A stretch of DNA of 64,000 nt. Source: Lachnospiraceae bacterium KM106-2. Its GTDB lineage: Bacteria; Bacillota; Clostridia; Lachnospirales; Lachnospiraceae. This document shows, in pieces, positions 52,912 through 60,925 of this stretch. Under the pieces are notes generated by a model, which was not told where the DNA came from, did no database searches, and saw only the letters and a program-made list of their open reading frames with translations. The translations under genes and the position numbers were made by a program. The stretch lies in contig AP018794.1 in the NCBI GenBank assembly GCA_009731425.1, positions 186,001-250,000 on the forward strand, read 5' to 3'. Position 1 is the first letter of the stretch, and each line of letters opens with the position of its first letter.

Positions 52912-52933
52912 AAAGGAAGGTTAGTGCAGAAAG

Positions 52934-54376
52934 ATGGATATCAGTCTAGGAAAACAAACAGAGAAAGTAATAAGCAAGCATGTTCATGTAGAAGAGGAAA
53001 TGACGATCCAACAGAAACTTGCAATTTTATCAGATGCTGCGAAATATGATGTTGCGTGCACATCAAGTGGCGTATCTCGTAAAGGTGTAAAGGGAACGAT
53101 GGGAAATGCTGCGGCGTGCGGAATTTGTCATACTTTCGCTGCGGATGGAAGATGTATTTCATTACTTAAAATATTGTTTACCAACGAATGTATCTATGAT
53201 TGCAAATACTGTATCAATCGTTCGTCGAATGACGTGAAACGTACTTCGTTTACGCCGGAAGAAGTATGTCAATTAACCATGGAGTTTTATCGAAGAAATT
53301 ATATTGAAGGGCTATTCTTAAGTTCAGGAATTAAGCATAGTCCTAATGAGACAATGGAACAAATCTATCAGACCTTATATTTACTTCGTAATGTACACCA
53401 GTTTAATGGATATATCCATGTGAAAGCAATTCCAGGAGCGGATGAAAGTTTGATCGAGAGAACAGGGTGGCTTGCGGATCGTATGAGTATCAATCTTGAG
53501 TTACCGACTGCTGAAGGGTTACGAAAGCTGGCTCCGAATAAGACACGTAATAATATTTTACGTCCGATGAAGCAGATTCAGATTGGAATTCACGATAAGA
53601 GTTACCAGCAGCATCGCATTGAACAGATGAATCAGGAAGCAGAGCGCTTGTCGTCGCCTATTTTATTACCAGAACGGATCAAGCAGAATCAATTGGCAAG
53701 ATATCAGAAGAAATCATTGTTCGTACCAGCCGGGCAAAGTACACAGATGATCATTGGTGCCACACCGGAAAACGATTATGAGATCTTATCTGTTTCAGAA
53801 TCACTCTATGATAAGTTCCAATTAAAGAGAGTATTTTATTCCGGCTATATCCCAATCAATGAGGATCGTGCGTTACCGAGTTTAGAGCAAAAGCCGCCGA
53901 TGTTACGAGAACATCGCTTATATCAGGCAGACTGGCTATTACGTTTTTATGGATTTGATGCAAACGAGCTATTGTCAAAAGAACGTCCGAATTTCAATGT
54001 CTTATTAGATCCCAAATGTGATTGGGCGATCCGAAATCTGGATCAGTTTCCGATAGAGATTAATAAAGCTCCCTATCAGATATTATTACGAATACCAGGT
54101 ATAGGAGTGAAGTCGGCCCAGCGGATCGTGAAGGCAAGAAGAATGGCAACGCTGGATTTCTCAGATCTTAAGAAGATCGGAGTAGTTCTTAAGCGTGCGC
54201 TTTATTTTATAACGTGTAAAGGAAAAATGATGTACCCGGTAAAGATAGAAGAGAATTTTATTGTGAATCATATGCTTGATCTTGAAGACAAAAGAGCACT
54301 CGGTCTTGGAGAGAGAGAGACTTATCAACAAATTTCATTATTTGATACAAGTTTAAAGGGAGCGTTGGTATTATGA
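52934..54376 (+). CDS. Putative DNA modification/repair radical SAM protein (TIGR03916 type)
   Basis: 480 residues. The start region ends in GICHTFAADGRCISLLKIL; the cluster cysteines lie in NECIYDCKYCINRSSNDVKR near 90; radical SAM barrel segments are FLSSGIKHSPNETMEQ and RMSINLELPTAEGL. A C-terminal helix-hairpin-helix, LLRIPGIGVKSAQRIVKAR near 386, implies DNA binding. This family is usually encoded beside a TIGR03915 protein, as here (4-base overlap, ATGA). The reaction is unknown. LexA-like boxes upstream suggest damage-inducible expression. Confidence 0.9.
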   Translation: MDISLGKQTEKVISKHVHVEEEMTIQQKLAILSDAAKYDVACTSSGVSRKGVKGTMGNAAACGICHTFAADGRCISLLKILFTNECIYDCKYCINRSSNDVKRTSFTPEEVCQLTMEFYRRNYIEGLFLSSGIKHSPNETMEQIYQTLYLLRNVHQFNGYIHVKAIPGADESLIERTGWLADRMSINLELPTAEGLRKLAPNKTRNNILRPMKQIQIGIHDKSYQQHRIEQMNQEAERLSSPILLPERIKQNQLARYQKKSLFVPAGQSTQMIIGATPENDYEILSVSESLYDKFQLKRVFYSGYIPINEDRALPSLEQKPPMLREHRLYQADWLLRFYGFDANELLSKERPNFNVLLDPKCDWAIRNLDQFPIEINKAPYQILLRIPGIGVKSAQRIVKARRMATLDFSDLKKIGVVLKRALYFITCKGKMMYPVKIEENFIVNHMLDLEDKRALGLGERETYQQISLFDTSLKGALVL

Positions 54377-55161
54377 AAGTAATGCATGTATTTGTATGTG
54401 AAGATAGTGTGGAAGGGATTCTGACGGGTGTATATCGTGCTTGGGAAAGTCGCAATGGACATGAGAATAACAAACTAGAACTAGTGGGAGAATCTAATTA
54501 TGAGTTATTCTGTGAATATCATAAGGTAGAGCCGGATGCTGGGATTGCGGACAAAGTAATTCGTTCGATCAGACAGAAAATATCTTCAGAGGCTTATGAG
54601 TATCTCTATAAAGCGATGATGACAAGAAATCCGATGAAGGCAGACTATGTCTATCGTTTTATGATACTAGGATTTTATTATGGCCGTAGTGTCGTTAATT
54701 TCTTAAGCAATGATGCAGTTAGTCAGATCATGAAGTTATCGGGAAGAGTAGGGATGGAAGCGCATCATTATACGGGATTTATCCGCTTTCAGGAAATTGA
54801 AGGAGGAATCTTGTTGGCTAGATTTCGCCCGGAAAATAATATTGTAACAATTATTGCACCACATTTTGCAGATCGATTCTCCAATGAAAATTTTGTCATT
54901 TATGACGAGGCAAGAAAGGTTGCCGTGATTCATGAGAAGAATAAGCCTTGGTTTTTGATTCATTCCGATGTGTTTTCGGTTGAGAAAGCAGGAGAGCTCT
55001 CTAATGAGGAAGCTAATTTACAACAGGTATGGAATACCTTTGTTACTTCTGTTAGTATTAAAGAAAGAGAGAATCGATCCTTGCAGCAGAATTTAGTTCC
55101 GCTAAGGTATCGTGAATTTATGAATGAATTTATGGAACAAAAGTTAGGAGTAAATGATTGA
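54373..55161 (+). CDS. TIGR03915/DUF4130-type partner of the radical SAM protein
   Basis: 262 residues, soluble. Start MHVFVCEDSVEGILTGVYRAWESR; centre VYRFMILGFYYGRSVVNFLSN and HHYTGFIRFQEIEGGILLARFRP near 135; FADRFSNENFVIYDEARKVAVIHE. In other bacteria this domain is found fused to uracil-DNA glycosylase-like modules or next to the radical SAM gene, pointing to DNA metabolism. Activity unknown. It overlaps both neighbours by 4 bases, so the three are coupled. Confidence 0.88.
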   Translation: MKVMHVFVCEDSVEGILTGVYRAWESRNGHENNKLELVGESNYELFCEYHKVEPDAGIADKVIRSIRQKISSEAYEYLYKAMMTRNPMKADYVYRFMILGFYYGRSVVNFLSNDAVSQIMKLSGRVGMEAHHYTGFIRFQEIEGGILLARFRPENNIVTIIAPHFADRFSNENFVIYDEARKVAVIHEKNKPWFLIHSDVFSVEKAGELSNEEANLQQVWNTFVTSVSIKERENRSLQQNLVPLRYREFMNEFMEQKLGVND

Positions 55162-56144
55162 AGAAACAATTGAGAAGAGTTGATATTTTAAAGGCAATTA
55201 AAATAGCGGTCATTGCGGTAATTTCTATTATTACGGCAACGTGCTTTAAGCTGCAGTTTGCAACGACTGCGGGGATAATTACAATATTGAGTTTGCAAAA
55301 TACAAAAAGAGAAACACTTACGGTTGCACGAAAGCGTTCGATGGCATTTATGGTAGCATTATTAATTGCATGGGGCTCTTATGGTAGCTTGGGATTTACG
55401 ATAGCGGCATTTGCTATTTATTTGTTTTTATTTTCCGTTGTATGTCTTTATTTTGGATGGACAGATGCACTTGCTATGGTATCCGTATTAATGATCCACT
55501 TTCTCAATGCAAAGAGTATGCAACTTGGTATTGTGATCAATGAGTTGGGACTCTTTTTAATTGGAACAGGATTTGGTGTGATCGCGAATCTTTATTTAAG
55601 AAAGCAAGGAGATCAGTACAATCAACTAGCAGATGAAGTTGATGAACAGATAAAGAAAATTCTTCATGGACTATCCATGGATATTGTAGAAATCAAGAGA
55701 AAAGATCCAACTAGCGACCTAGAGCGACTCGATAAGAAATTAAGAGATGCAGAAAGAGTTGCGTTACAGAATTGGAATAATTCTTTGTTGGAAACGGATA
55801 ATTTTGAGATTGAATATGTTCGGATACGAAGAGAGCAGAGCAAAGTATTAAAGAGGATCTATGCAAGCATTCGTATGATAACAATGGTACCTAGTCAGTC
55901 AGAAATGATATCGGAGTTATTTTATCACATAGAGAAAGAATTTCATCGGTATAATACGGCAGAGAAATTATTAGAAGAATTAGATGGTATCTATCAGCAT
56001 ATGAGACAGGAAGAATTACCGAAGGAAAGAGCAGAATTTGAAGCAAGAGCACTTTTATTCTATATCTTAAAACAGATTCAAGAGTTTTTAGAGATCAAGA
56101 GATCCAATATGGAAGTAATTCGAGTGAGAATGGAAGCACAGTAA
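55158..56144 (+). CDS. Aromatic acid exporter (FUSC/ArAE-like) membrane protein
   Basis: 328 residues from TTG 55158 (AGGAG 7 bases upstream). The N-terminal half has about four to five hydrophobic segments, with ATTAGIITILSLQNTKRETLTVARKR near residue 35, typical of ArAE_1. The C-terminal half (about 155-328) is a charged helical cytoplasmic domain. Substrates of the family are hydrophobic acids; why it is coupled to the DNA repair pair is unclear. Confidence 0.85.
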   Translation: MKKQLRRVDILKAIKIAVIAVISIITATCFKLQFATTAGIITILSLQNTKRETLTVARKRSMAFMVALLIAWGSYGSLGFTIAAFAIYLFLFSVVCLYFGWTDALAMVSVLMIHFLNAKSMQLGIVINELGLFLIGTGFGVIANLYLRKQGDQYNQLADEVDEQIKKILHGLSMDIVEIKRKDPTSDLERLDKKLRDAERVALQNWNNSLLETDNFEIEYVRIRREQSKVLKRIYASIRMITMVPSQSEMISELFYHIEKEFHRYNTAEKLLEELDGIYQHMRQEELPKERAEFEARALLFYILKQIQEFLEIKRSNMEVIRVRMEAQ

Positions 56145-56156
56145 GGAAGGATACGT

Positions 56157-56900
56157 ATGAAGTCAGAATTTGAGCGATTTAATAAGGAGCAATGGGACGG
56201 GAAGAGTTATGTCCAACTGCAGAAACAGATTCAGTTATTAGCAGATGAGCAATATGCATTATTTCAAAGGAAGATTGTCCCTGGGATAGAGGGTATCATA
56301 GGGGTTAGGTTGCCGGTATTAAGAAAGCTTGCAAAGAGGATTGCCAAAGGTAATGTGAAGAGTTTTATAGGAAATGCTCGATATGAATCATACGAGGAAG
56401 CTATGTTAATGGGAATGGTACTTGGATATGTCAAGACCAGTCAGTTTGATGATGGAATTACAGGACTATTAAGGGCAGTAGATTCTTTTATACCTCATAT
56501 TGATAATTGGGCGGTATGTGATAGTTTTTGTTCTGGATTTAAGGTAACAAAGGAATATAAGGATGAGGTATTCCAATACATTCAAAAGCTGCTTCAGGGA
56601 ACTTATGAATATGAGATAAGAGTAGGATATGTGTTATTAATGGATTATTATCTAGAAGAAGATTATTATGAGAGGATCTTTCAGGCTTGCGATGCATATG
56701 AGGGTAGCGAGTATTATGTTAATATGGCAATCGCATGGTTAGTATCGATGGCTTATGTTAAGAATAAAGCAGCTACGATATCATATCTAGCGAACTGTAA
56801 GTTAGACAAATCAGTTTATAATAAAGCCTTACAAAAGGTGATTGAATCAAAACAAGTAAGCGATGAGGATCGAGCCTGGTGTCGTAAGAATAAATCTTAA
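56157..56900 (+). CDS. DNA alkylation repair protein (AlkD-like HEAT protein)
   Basis: 247 residues, all-helical. AlkD-like features: GIIGVRLPVLRKLAKRIAKGN near 43, EEAMLMGMVLGYVK near 80, HIDNWAVCDSFCSGFKV near 117 and YEIRVGYVLLMDYYLEEDY near 155. AlkD excises bulky or cationic alkylated bases by a non-flipping mechanism; the W and D positions around NWAVCDSF correspond to its active site. It is 12 bases after the FUSC-like gene and the last gene of the probable SOS operon. Confidence 0.9.
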   Translation: MKSEFERFNKEQWDGKSYVQLQKQIQLLADEQYALFQRKIVPGIEGIIGVRLPVLRKLAKRIAKGNVKSFIGNARYESYEEAMLMGMVLGYVKTSQFDDGITGLLRAVDSFIPHIDNWAVCDSFCSGFKVTKEYKDEVFQYIQKLLQGTYEYEIRVGYVLLMDYYLEEDYYERIFQACDAYEGSEYYVNMAIAWLVSMAYVKNKAATISYLANCKLDKSVYNKALQKVIESKQVSDEDRAWCRKNKS

Positions 56901-57005
56901 GAACTTTAGAATTCAGATGGAAAATATTATTAGAAGTGTTGAATAAAGTAAGAAAGTGGTGGAATACTATACTCGTAAATTGAAACAAATTTAGGAGGAG
57001 ATTCA

Positions 57006-57410
57006 ATGAAAAGAAGAATTTACATCTTATTAGCTGTAATGTGTCTTTCACTTTTCGCATTAACAGCTTGTTCCTCAAATGATGATGGAACAAATAACTC
57101 TGCCACAACGGACGAGACCACAACACCAGGAACCAACGACAGTGATATACCAGATCAAAACGGAAATGGTACAGGCACAGACAATGGTTCAGGTACTAAC
57201 AATGGCACAGGCACAAACGGTACAGGCACAAACAATGGTTCAGGTACTAACAATACTGACACAAACGATGCAGATAGTGATGGCGTTAATGATATCGTTG
57301 ATGATGCTGGAGATGCAATTGAGAACGATACTACTGGCACAGACAATAATAACACAAACAACAATAATGCTAATACAGATGCAACTACAACACCAGGAAC
57401 AACAAAATAA
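57006..57410 (+). CDS. Low-complexity Asn/Thr/Gly-rich lipoprotein
   Basis: 134 residues. Signal peptide with lipobox LTAC at about residues 19-22; the mature part is almost entirely N, T, G, D and S, with repeats such as DNGSGTNNGTGTNGTG and NNGSGTNNTDTND and an acidic middle DADSDGVNDIVDDAGD that resembles a thrombospondin type 3 calcium motif. The DNA carries near-identical GGTTCAGGTACTAACAAT units at about 57187 and 57238, so length variation is likely. SD TAGGAGG. Function unknown. Confidence 0.75.
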   Translation: MKRRIYILLAVMCLSLFALTACSSNDDGTNNSATTDETTTPGTNDSDIPDQNGNGTGTDNGSGTNNGTGTNGTGTNNGSGTNNTDTNDADSDGVNDIVDDAGDAIENDTTGTDNNNTNNNNANTDATTTPGTTK

Positions 57411-57425
57411 GGATTACTTAAAGCA

Positions 57426-57457
57426 AAAAGAGACTTACCAGATGGCAAGTCTCTTTT
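57426..57457 (+). terminator. Bidirectional terminator
   Basis: AAAAGAGACTT / AAGTCTCTTTT stem between the lipoprotein and the convergent Fur-family gene. Confidence 0.88.
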
Positions 57458-57866
57458 ACTTTATTTCTTTTGTTGCTTTTTTAATACATTCTTCACATTG
57501 TCCGGTAATCTGAATATAGTGGTCAGTTACCACAAATCCATAGGCATTTAAAGATTCCTGAATTTGATGAATCGGACAAACGGGTAAATTAAATATTTTT
57601 TTGCAAGTATTACAGATAACATAGTGTTTATGCTCTGTACTATGATCTTTGATCTGATAAAACAGCTCATTATCGTTGAAATAATATTTATCGATAAGAT
57701 CTTGCTGTAATAATGCATCGATATTGCGATAGATAGTTGACTTAGCGGTCTTTGGATACACTTCAACACAGCTGGCGTGAATCTCATTGATAGACATTGG
57801 GCGATTCGCTGTTTTCAATACATGCAAAATATATTGTTTTTGTTTTGTATTTCGTGTATGTTCCAT
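57456..57866 (-). CDS. Fur-family metalloregulator (Zur/PerR/Fur)
   Basis: 136 residues. Winged helix near 5-75 (QYILHVLKTANRPMSINEIHASC, KSTIYRNIDALLQQDLI), then a dimer domain with KHYVICNTCKKIFNLP and a final CEEC, giving the two CxxC structural zinc sites. The regulatory His cluster HSTEHKHY is present. Which metal or peroxide it senses cannot be told from sequence. SD AAGGAG. Third gene of a minus-strand operon. Confidence 0.9.
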   Translation of the reverse strand: MEHTRNTKQKQYILHVLKTANRPMSINEIHASCVEVYPKTAKSTIYRNIDALLQQDLIDKYYFNDNELFYQIKDHSTEHKHYVICNTCKKIFNLPVCPIHQIQESLNAYGFVVTDHYIQITGQCEECIKKATKEIK

Positions 57867-57875
57867 GTTAACTCC

Positions 57876-58133
57876 TTAAGCGTCGAAATTAATATGATAA
57901 GATTGATCGCCGCTTTTAATATCAATATATGATAAATTAAAATTATCTTCTAAGACTTGAATGTTATATTCAAAGATAACGTCGGCATGATCTTTACTCA
58001 TGAAGATATAAGCACCTGGTTCTTTATCTTCAATGAAATCACAGATTTCATTATAAATCTGATACCCGCTTACTTCATCTAGATAGCCGCCTTCGTGGAT
58101 TTTTGTTTCGATGATTTCATAAATTTCGTCCAT
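57876..58133 (-). CDS. Small acidic conserved protein of unknown function
   Basis: 85 residues, acidic, no signal or membrane segment. MDEIYEIIETKIHEGGYLDEVSGYQIYNEICDFIED then a beta-rich C-terminus (VIFEYNIQVLEDNFNLSYIDI). SD AAAGGAG. It is 9 bases upstream of the Fur-family gene and one base downstream of the preceding gene. I do not recognise a family. Confidence 0.75.
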   Translation of the reverse strand: MDEIYEIIETKIHEGGYLDEVSGYQIYNEICDFIEDKEPGAYIFMSKDHADVIFEYNIQVLEDNFNLSYIDIKSGDQSYHINFDA

Positions 58134-58134
58134 T

Positions 58135-58320
58135 TTAAACTCCTTTGGTTTCCTGATCCTTTTTATAAGAATAGAAACGAGAATATACAGTGGATTCCCG
58201 TTTTTGCGTATAAGTTTGCGCTACTTTTTTGGTAGCTGCGTGTCTTCGTTCCTCTGCACTGATGGAATCATCAGGAGGTGTTGAAAGAATTCTTCGCTTT
58301 TTAATGATTCGTTTTTCCAT
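58135..58320 (-). CDS. Small basic protein of unknown function
   Basis: 61 residues, strongly basic (MEKRIIKKRRILSTPPDD, RRHAATKKVAQTYTQKRES), no membrane segment. SD GGAG at normal distance, and it abuts the next gene by one base, so translation is likely. It might bind nucleic acid; nothing more can be said. Confidence 0.65.
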   Translation of the reverse strand: MEKRIIKKRRILSTPPDDSISAEERRHAATKKVAQTYTQKRESTVYSRFYSYKKDQETKGV

Positions 58321-58370
58321 ATAAAAACTCCATTCTTAAGCATTCTCATTCATTATATAACATTTCCGTA

Positions 58371-59549
58371 TTATATCAATACTAAACGGTATAAATCATA
58401 ATTATTCTTAGCATCTAGAAGGAATTCCTCTTTTATAAATCCGAATTTCTGTGCAAGTTGAATAGATGCTTGATTATTTGGAGTAATTTTTGCAACAATC
58501 GATTCCAGTTCAAAACGCTCTTTGACCAGTGGGAGAAGAGAACTGATCACTTCAGAAGCGAGTCCTTGTCTCTGATAATCATCATGGATGAAGTAGCCAA
58601 GCTCCACTTCCGTATTCTCATGGATTTCAGTAGATTGAATCCCAATTCTTCCAATCAGCTGCTGGCTATCATTTAAGAATACACCCCAAAGTCCAAATCC
58701 GGTGAAGTGATACATATGTCGGATATAGGCGCTGAGTTTTTCTAATTCCTCTTCTCTTGATGAAAGGGGTGGCAGATAAGTTTTCGCACTTTCGCATTCA
58801 TATAGTTCTATGAGGGCATCGATGTCATTTACCGCTAACTCACGTACGGTTACATGGCTGGTTGTAAGAACGGTGAAGGGAAGATTATGAGCGTGACAGT
58901 GTTGCTCTAATACATAGGAGTAATCAATTCCATCCATATCAAGGACAATACTGTATGCTTTGGAGAGATCCTGATTTCCCGAGTTCGTATTTTGGAAACC
59001 GATACAGGTGATATTAGCTGCTTTGGCGGCTAATGTTCCATTCATGGAATCTTCTATGATAAGACATTCTTCTGGCTGCATGTTAAGACGTTTGGCAGCT
59101 AACAGAAATACATCTGGAGAAGGTTTAGAATGTTCTACTTCATGTCCACTTACCAGTTCATCAAAGTATTCGATTAGATTAAGAGATTCTGCCATTTGTC
59201 GGATCTCATGAATACTGGAAGAAGAGGCGATCGCTAGCTTTATTCCATGTTGATGAAGCTCTTTAATAAGTGCCACAGTTCCATAGATTGGCTGATATCC
59301 TTCGCTCTGGATTAGTTCGGTTTGGTATTTTATATAATTGGTCTGAAGGACCTTAGTATTGATTTCAGTGGAAAAGTCTTTTCCTGCAATGGATGCGGTA
59401 TTCGGAAGGGAACATCCGATGAATCGATCACAATATTCTTTGGAGGCATGGATTCCACAGGCAAGAAGTGCTTGATGGAGTGCTCGAAGGTTTGTTGGTT
59501 CACTATCAATTATGACACCATCCATATCAAAAATTACTGCTTTTAGCAT
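58371..59549 (-). CDS. HAD phosphatase fused to GNAT acetyltransferase
   Basis: 392 residues. The N-terminal part (about 1-210) is a beta-phosphoglucomutase-like HAD phosphatase: IFDMDGVIIDSEP with Asp8 nucleophile and Asp10, LAIASSSS motif II, KPSPDVFLLAAKRL motif III and IIEDSMNGTLAAKAA motif IV. The C-terminal part (about 232-392) is a RimJ-like GNAT domain: VRELAVNDIDALIELY, FIHDDYQRQGLASEVISSL (acetyl-CoA loop) and NNQASIQLAQKFGF. SD AAAGGAG. Substrates are unknown; a sugar phosphate and an amine or alanyl N-terminus would be usual for each part alone. Confidence 0.9.
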   Translation of the reverse strand: MLKAVIFDMDGVIIDSEPTNLRALHQALLACGIHASKEYCDRFIGCSLPNTASIAGKDFSTEINTKVLQTNYIKYQTELIQSEGYQPIYGTVALIKELHQHGIKLAIASSSSIHEIRQMAESLNLIEYFDELVSGHEVEHSKPSPDVFLLAAKRLNMQPEECLIIEDSMNGTLAAKAANITCIGFQNTNSGNQDLSKAYSIVLDMDGIDYSYVLEQHCHAHNLPFTVLTTSHVTVRELAVNDIDALIELYECESAKTYLPPLSSREEELEKLSAYIRHMYHFTGFGLWGVFLNDSQQLIGRIGIQSTEIHENTEVELGYFIHDDYQRQGLASEVISSLLPLVKERFELESIVAKITPNNQASIQLAQKFGFIKEEFLLDAKNNYDLYRLVLI

Positions 59550-59645
59550 ATTTATGCTCCTTTGTAAATTAGTTTTCTTTAGTTTAGCATTTTATCAGGA
59601 AAAGAACAATAAGATTTATATTGGAGATCTGAAAGGAGTGATCGT

Positions 59646-60257
59646 ATGTTAATCAATCCGATTGAGTTTACATTTACGCCGGATATTACCGCAGTTAATA
59701 AGCAGCAGTTTGATGAGCATTTGAAGTTGTATAACAATTATGTGAAGAGCATTAATGAAATAACGAACGAATTAGTTACCCTAAACAATGAAGAGAGGGA
59801 AAAAGCTAATACCACGAATGGATATTTTCGAGGGTTAAAAAGAGGAGAAACGTATGCGCTAGATGGGGTAATCTTGCATGAACTTTATTTCTATAATATG
59901 GGTGGGATAAAGTCTAAGCCGGATTGTTCCATTCTTTCTTTGATCGAACATTTCTATGGTGGTTTTGAAAATTGGAGGGCTGACTTTATTGCAACTGCCA
60001 AAGCAAGTAGGGGATGGGCCATTCTATGTTATGAACAGAGAACGAAGATGCTTAGAAATATCAGTTTAGATGCTCATGATCATGGAGATATTATGATGAG
60101 TCTTCCTTTACTGATACTCGATATGTATGAACATGCTTATTTTATGCAGTACGGAACCAACAAAGAATCGTACATCAAGGCATTTCTTAATAATATAAAC
60201 TGGGATATCGTTCGGAACCGTGTGAACTTATGGCATCTAGATGAGGAAACAAAATAA
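59646..60257 (+). CDS. Divergent iron/manganese superoxide dismutase family protein
   Basis: 203 residues. The metal ligands can be traced: a His in FDEHLKLYNNYV (His26 equivalent), His in LHELYFYNM (His73), and Asp and His in LDMYEHAYFMQYG (Asp156, His160). Deviations: the family's KHH-TYV is KLYNNYV, so the second-sphere His is gone, and the WEHAYY motif has Tyr for Trp. The active-site Tyr is kept. No export signal. It may be a low-activity SOD or a different oxidoreductase. SD AAAGGAG. Confidence 0.8.
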   Translation: MLINPIEFTFTPDITAVNKQQFDEHLKLYNNYVKSINEITNELVTLNNEEREKANTTNGYFRGLKRGETYALDGVILHELYFYNMGGIKSKPDCSILSLIEHFYGGFENWRADFIATAKASRGWAILCYEQRTKMLRNISLDAHDHGDIMMSLPLLILDMYEHAYFMQYGTNKESYIKAFLNNINWDIVRNRVNLWHLDEETK

Positions 60258-60316
60258 GAAATGTATCTTTTCAAGGAGAATCCTTTATGATACCATGAAT
60301 AAAAGGAGTGATACAC

Positions 60317-60661
60317 ATGCCATTTATTAATTCGAAAGTAAGCATGGAGCTTACCAAACAACAAAAGGATGAAATTAAAACGCGTTTAGGAAAGGCGATT
60401 GAATTGATTCCTGGGAAAAGTGAATCTTGGCTGATGGTTGGGTTTGAAGATCAGTATGATCTATATTTTAAAGGTCAGGCAGATGAAAAGATCGCATTTG
60501 TTGAGATCAAAATATTCGGAAGCACAACCGATGCTGCTTATGATGCTCTAACCAAAGAAGTTTGCAACATCTTTGGTGAAGTAGCCGATATACCAGGAGA
60601 TCATATCTATGTGAAGTATGAAGAGGTTGATCACTGGGGGTACAACGGATTTAACTTTTAG
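60317..60661 (+). CDS. MIF/tautomerase superfamily protein
   Basis: 114 residues from ATG 60317 (SD AAAGGAG). After Met removal the N-terminus is Pro-1 (MPFINSKVSMELT), the catalytic base of tautomerases. MIF-like length and layout: LTKQQKDEIKTRLGKAIELIPGKSESWLMVGFED and a C-terminal half FVEIKIFGSTTDAAYDALTKEVCNIF. Keto-enol tautomerase activity is expected; the physiological substrate is unknown. It follows the SOD-like gene by 59 bases. Confidence 0.88.
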   Translation: MPFINSKVSMELTKQQKDEIKTRLGKAIELIPGKSESWLMVGFEDQYDLYFKGQADEKIAFVEIKIFGSTTDAAYDALTKEVCNIFGEVADIPGDHIYVKYEEVDHWGYNGFNF

Positions 60662-60702
60662 AAAAGGTTCGCTTGATGAGAAGTCAGGCGAACCTTTTTT
60701 TA
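60662..60702 (+). terminator. Terminator after the tautomerase gene
   Basis: AAAAGGTTCGC / GCGAACCTTTT stem with T-run. Confidence 0.9.
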
Positions 60703-60862
60703 TTGGATTGGAAATTGCGTTGCAACATCCAATCTAATTTTCTAAAGATTCCTTAAGAAATTCTTTAGCATCTGCAAAAGCGGAATTTTAGAATTGCCTG
60801 ATATACTATTTTCATCAGGAGGTGAGAAGGCAGCAAGTCGGATCACGAAATAAGTCAGTTCT

Positions 60863-60890
60863 TTGTTTAGACGATAAACTGTTGTATACT
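60863..60890 (+). promoter_or_regulatory. Promoter of the OmpR-type two-component operon
   Basis: TTGTTT, 16-base spacer, TATACT, 36 bases ahead of the regulator start. The preceding stretch (60703-60862) has another TATACT near 60800 but no gene. Confidence 0.55.
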
Positions 60891-60925
60891 ATATAAAAAA
60901 GGGTTCGTGATAGGAGAGTTTAGAG

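Noticed and set aside
52934-55161. Radical SAM pair as a RiPP or peptide-modification system
   Set aside because: The HhH DNA-binding tail, the known TIGR03915 partner and the AlkD neighbour fit DNA metabolism; no precursor peptide is visible.
57079-57513. 144-codon frame rich in Gln and Thr overlapping the lipoprotein gene
   Set aside because: It is another frame of the same low-complexity DNA, without an SD; the lipoprotein frame has a signal peptide and SD.
60820-60830. AGGAGGTGA SD-like sequence upstream of the two-component operon
   Set aside because: No start codon with a sensible frame follows at the right distance.
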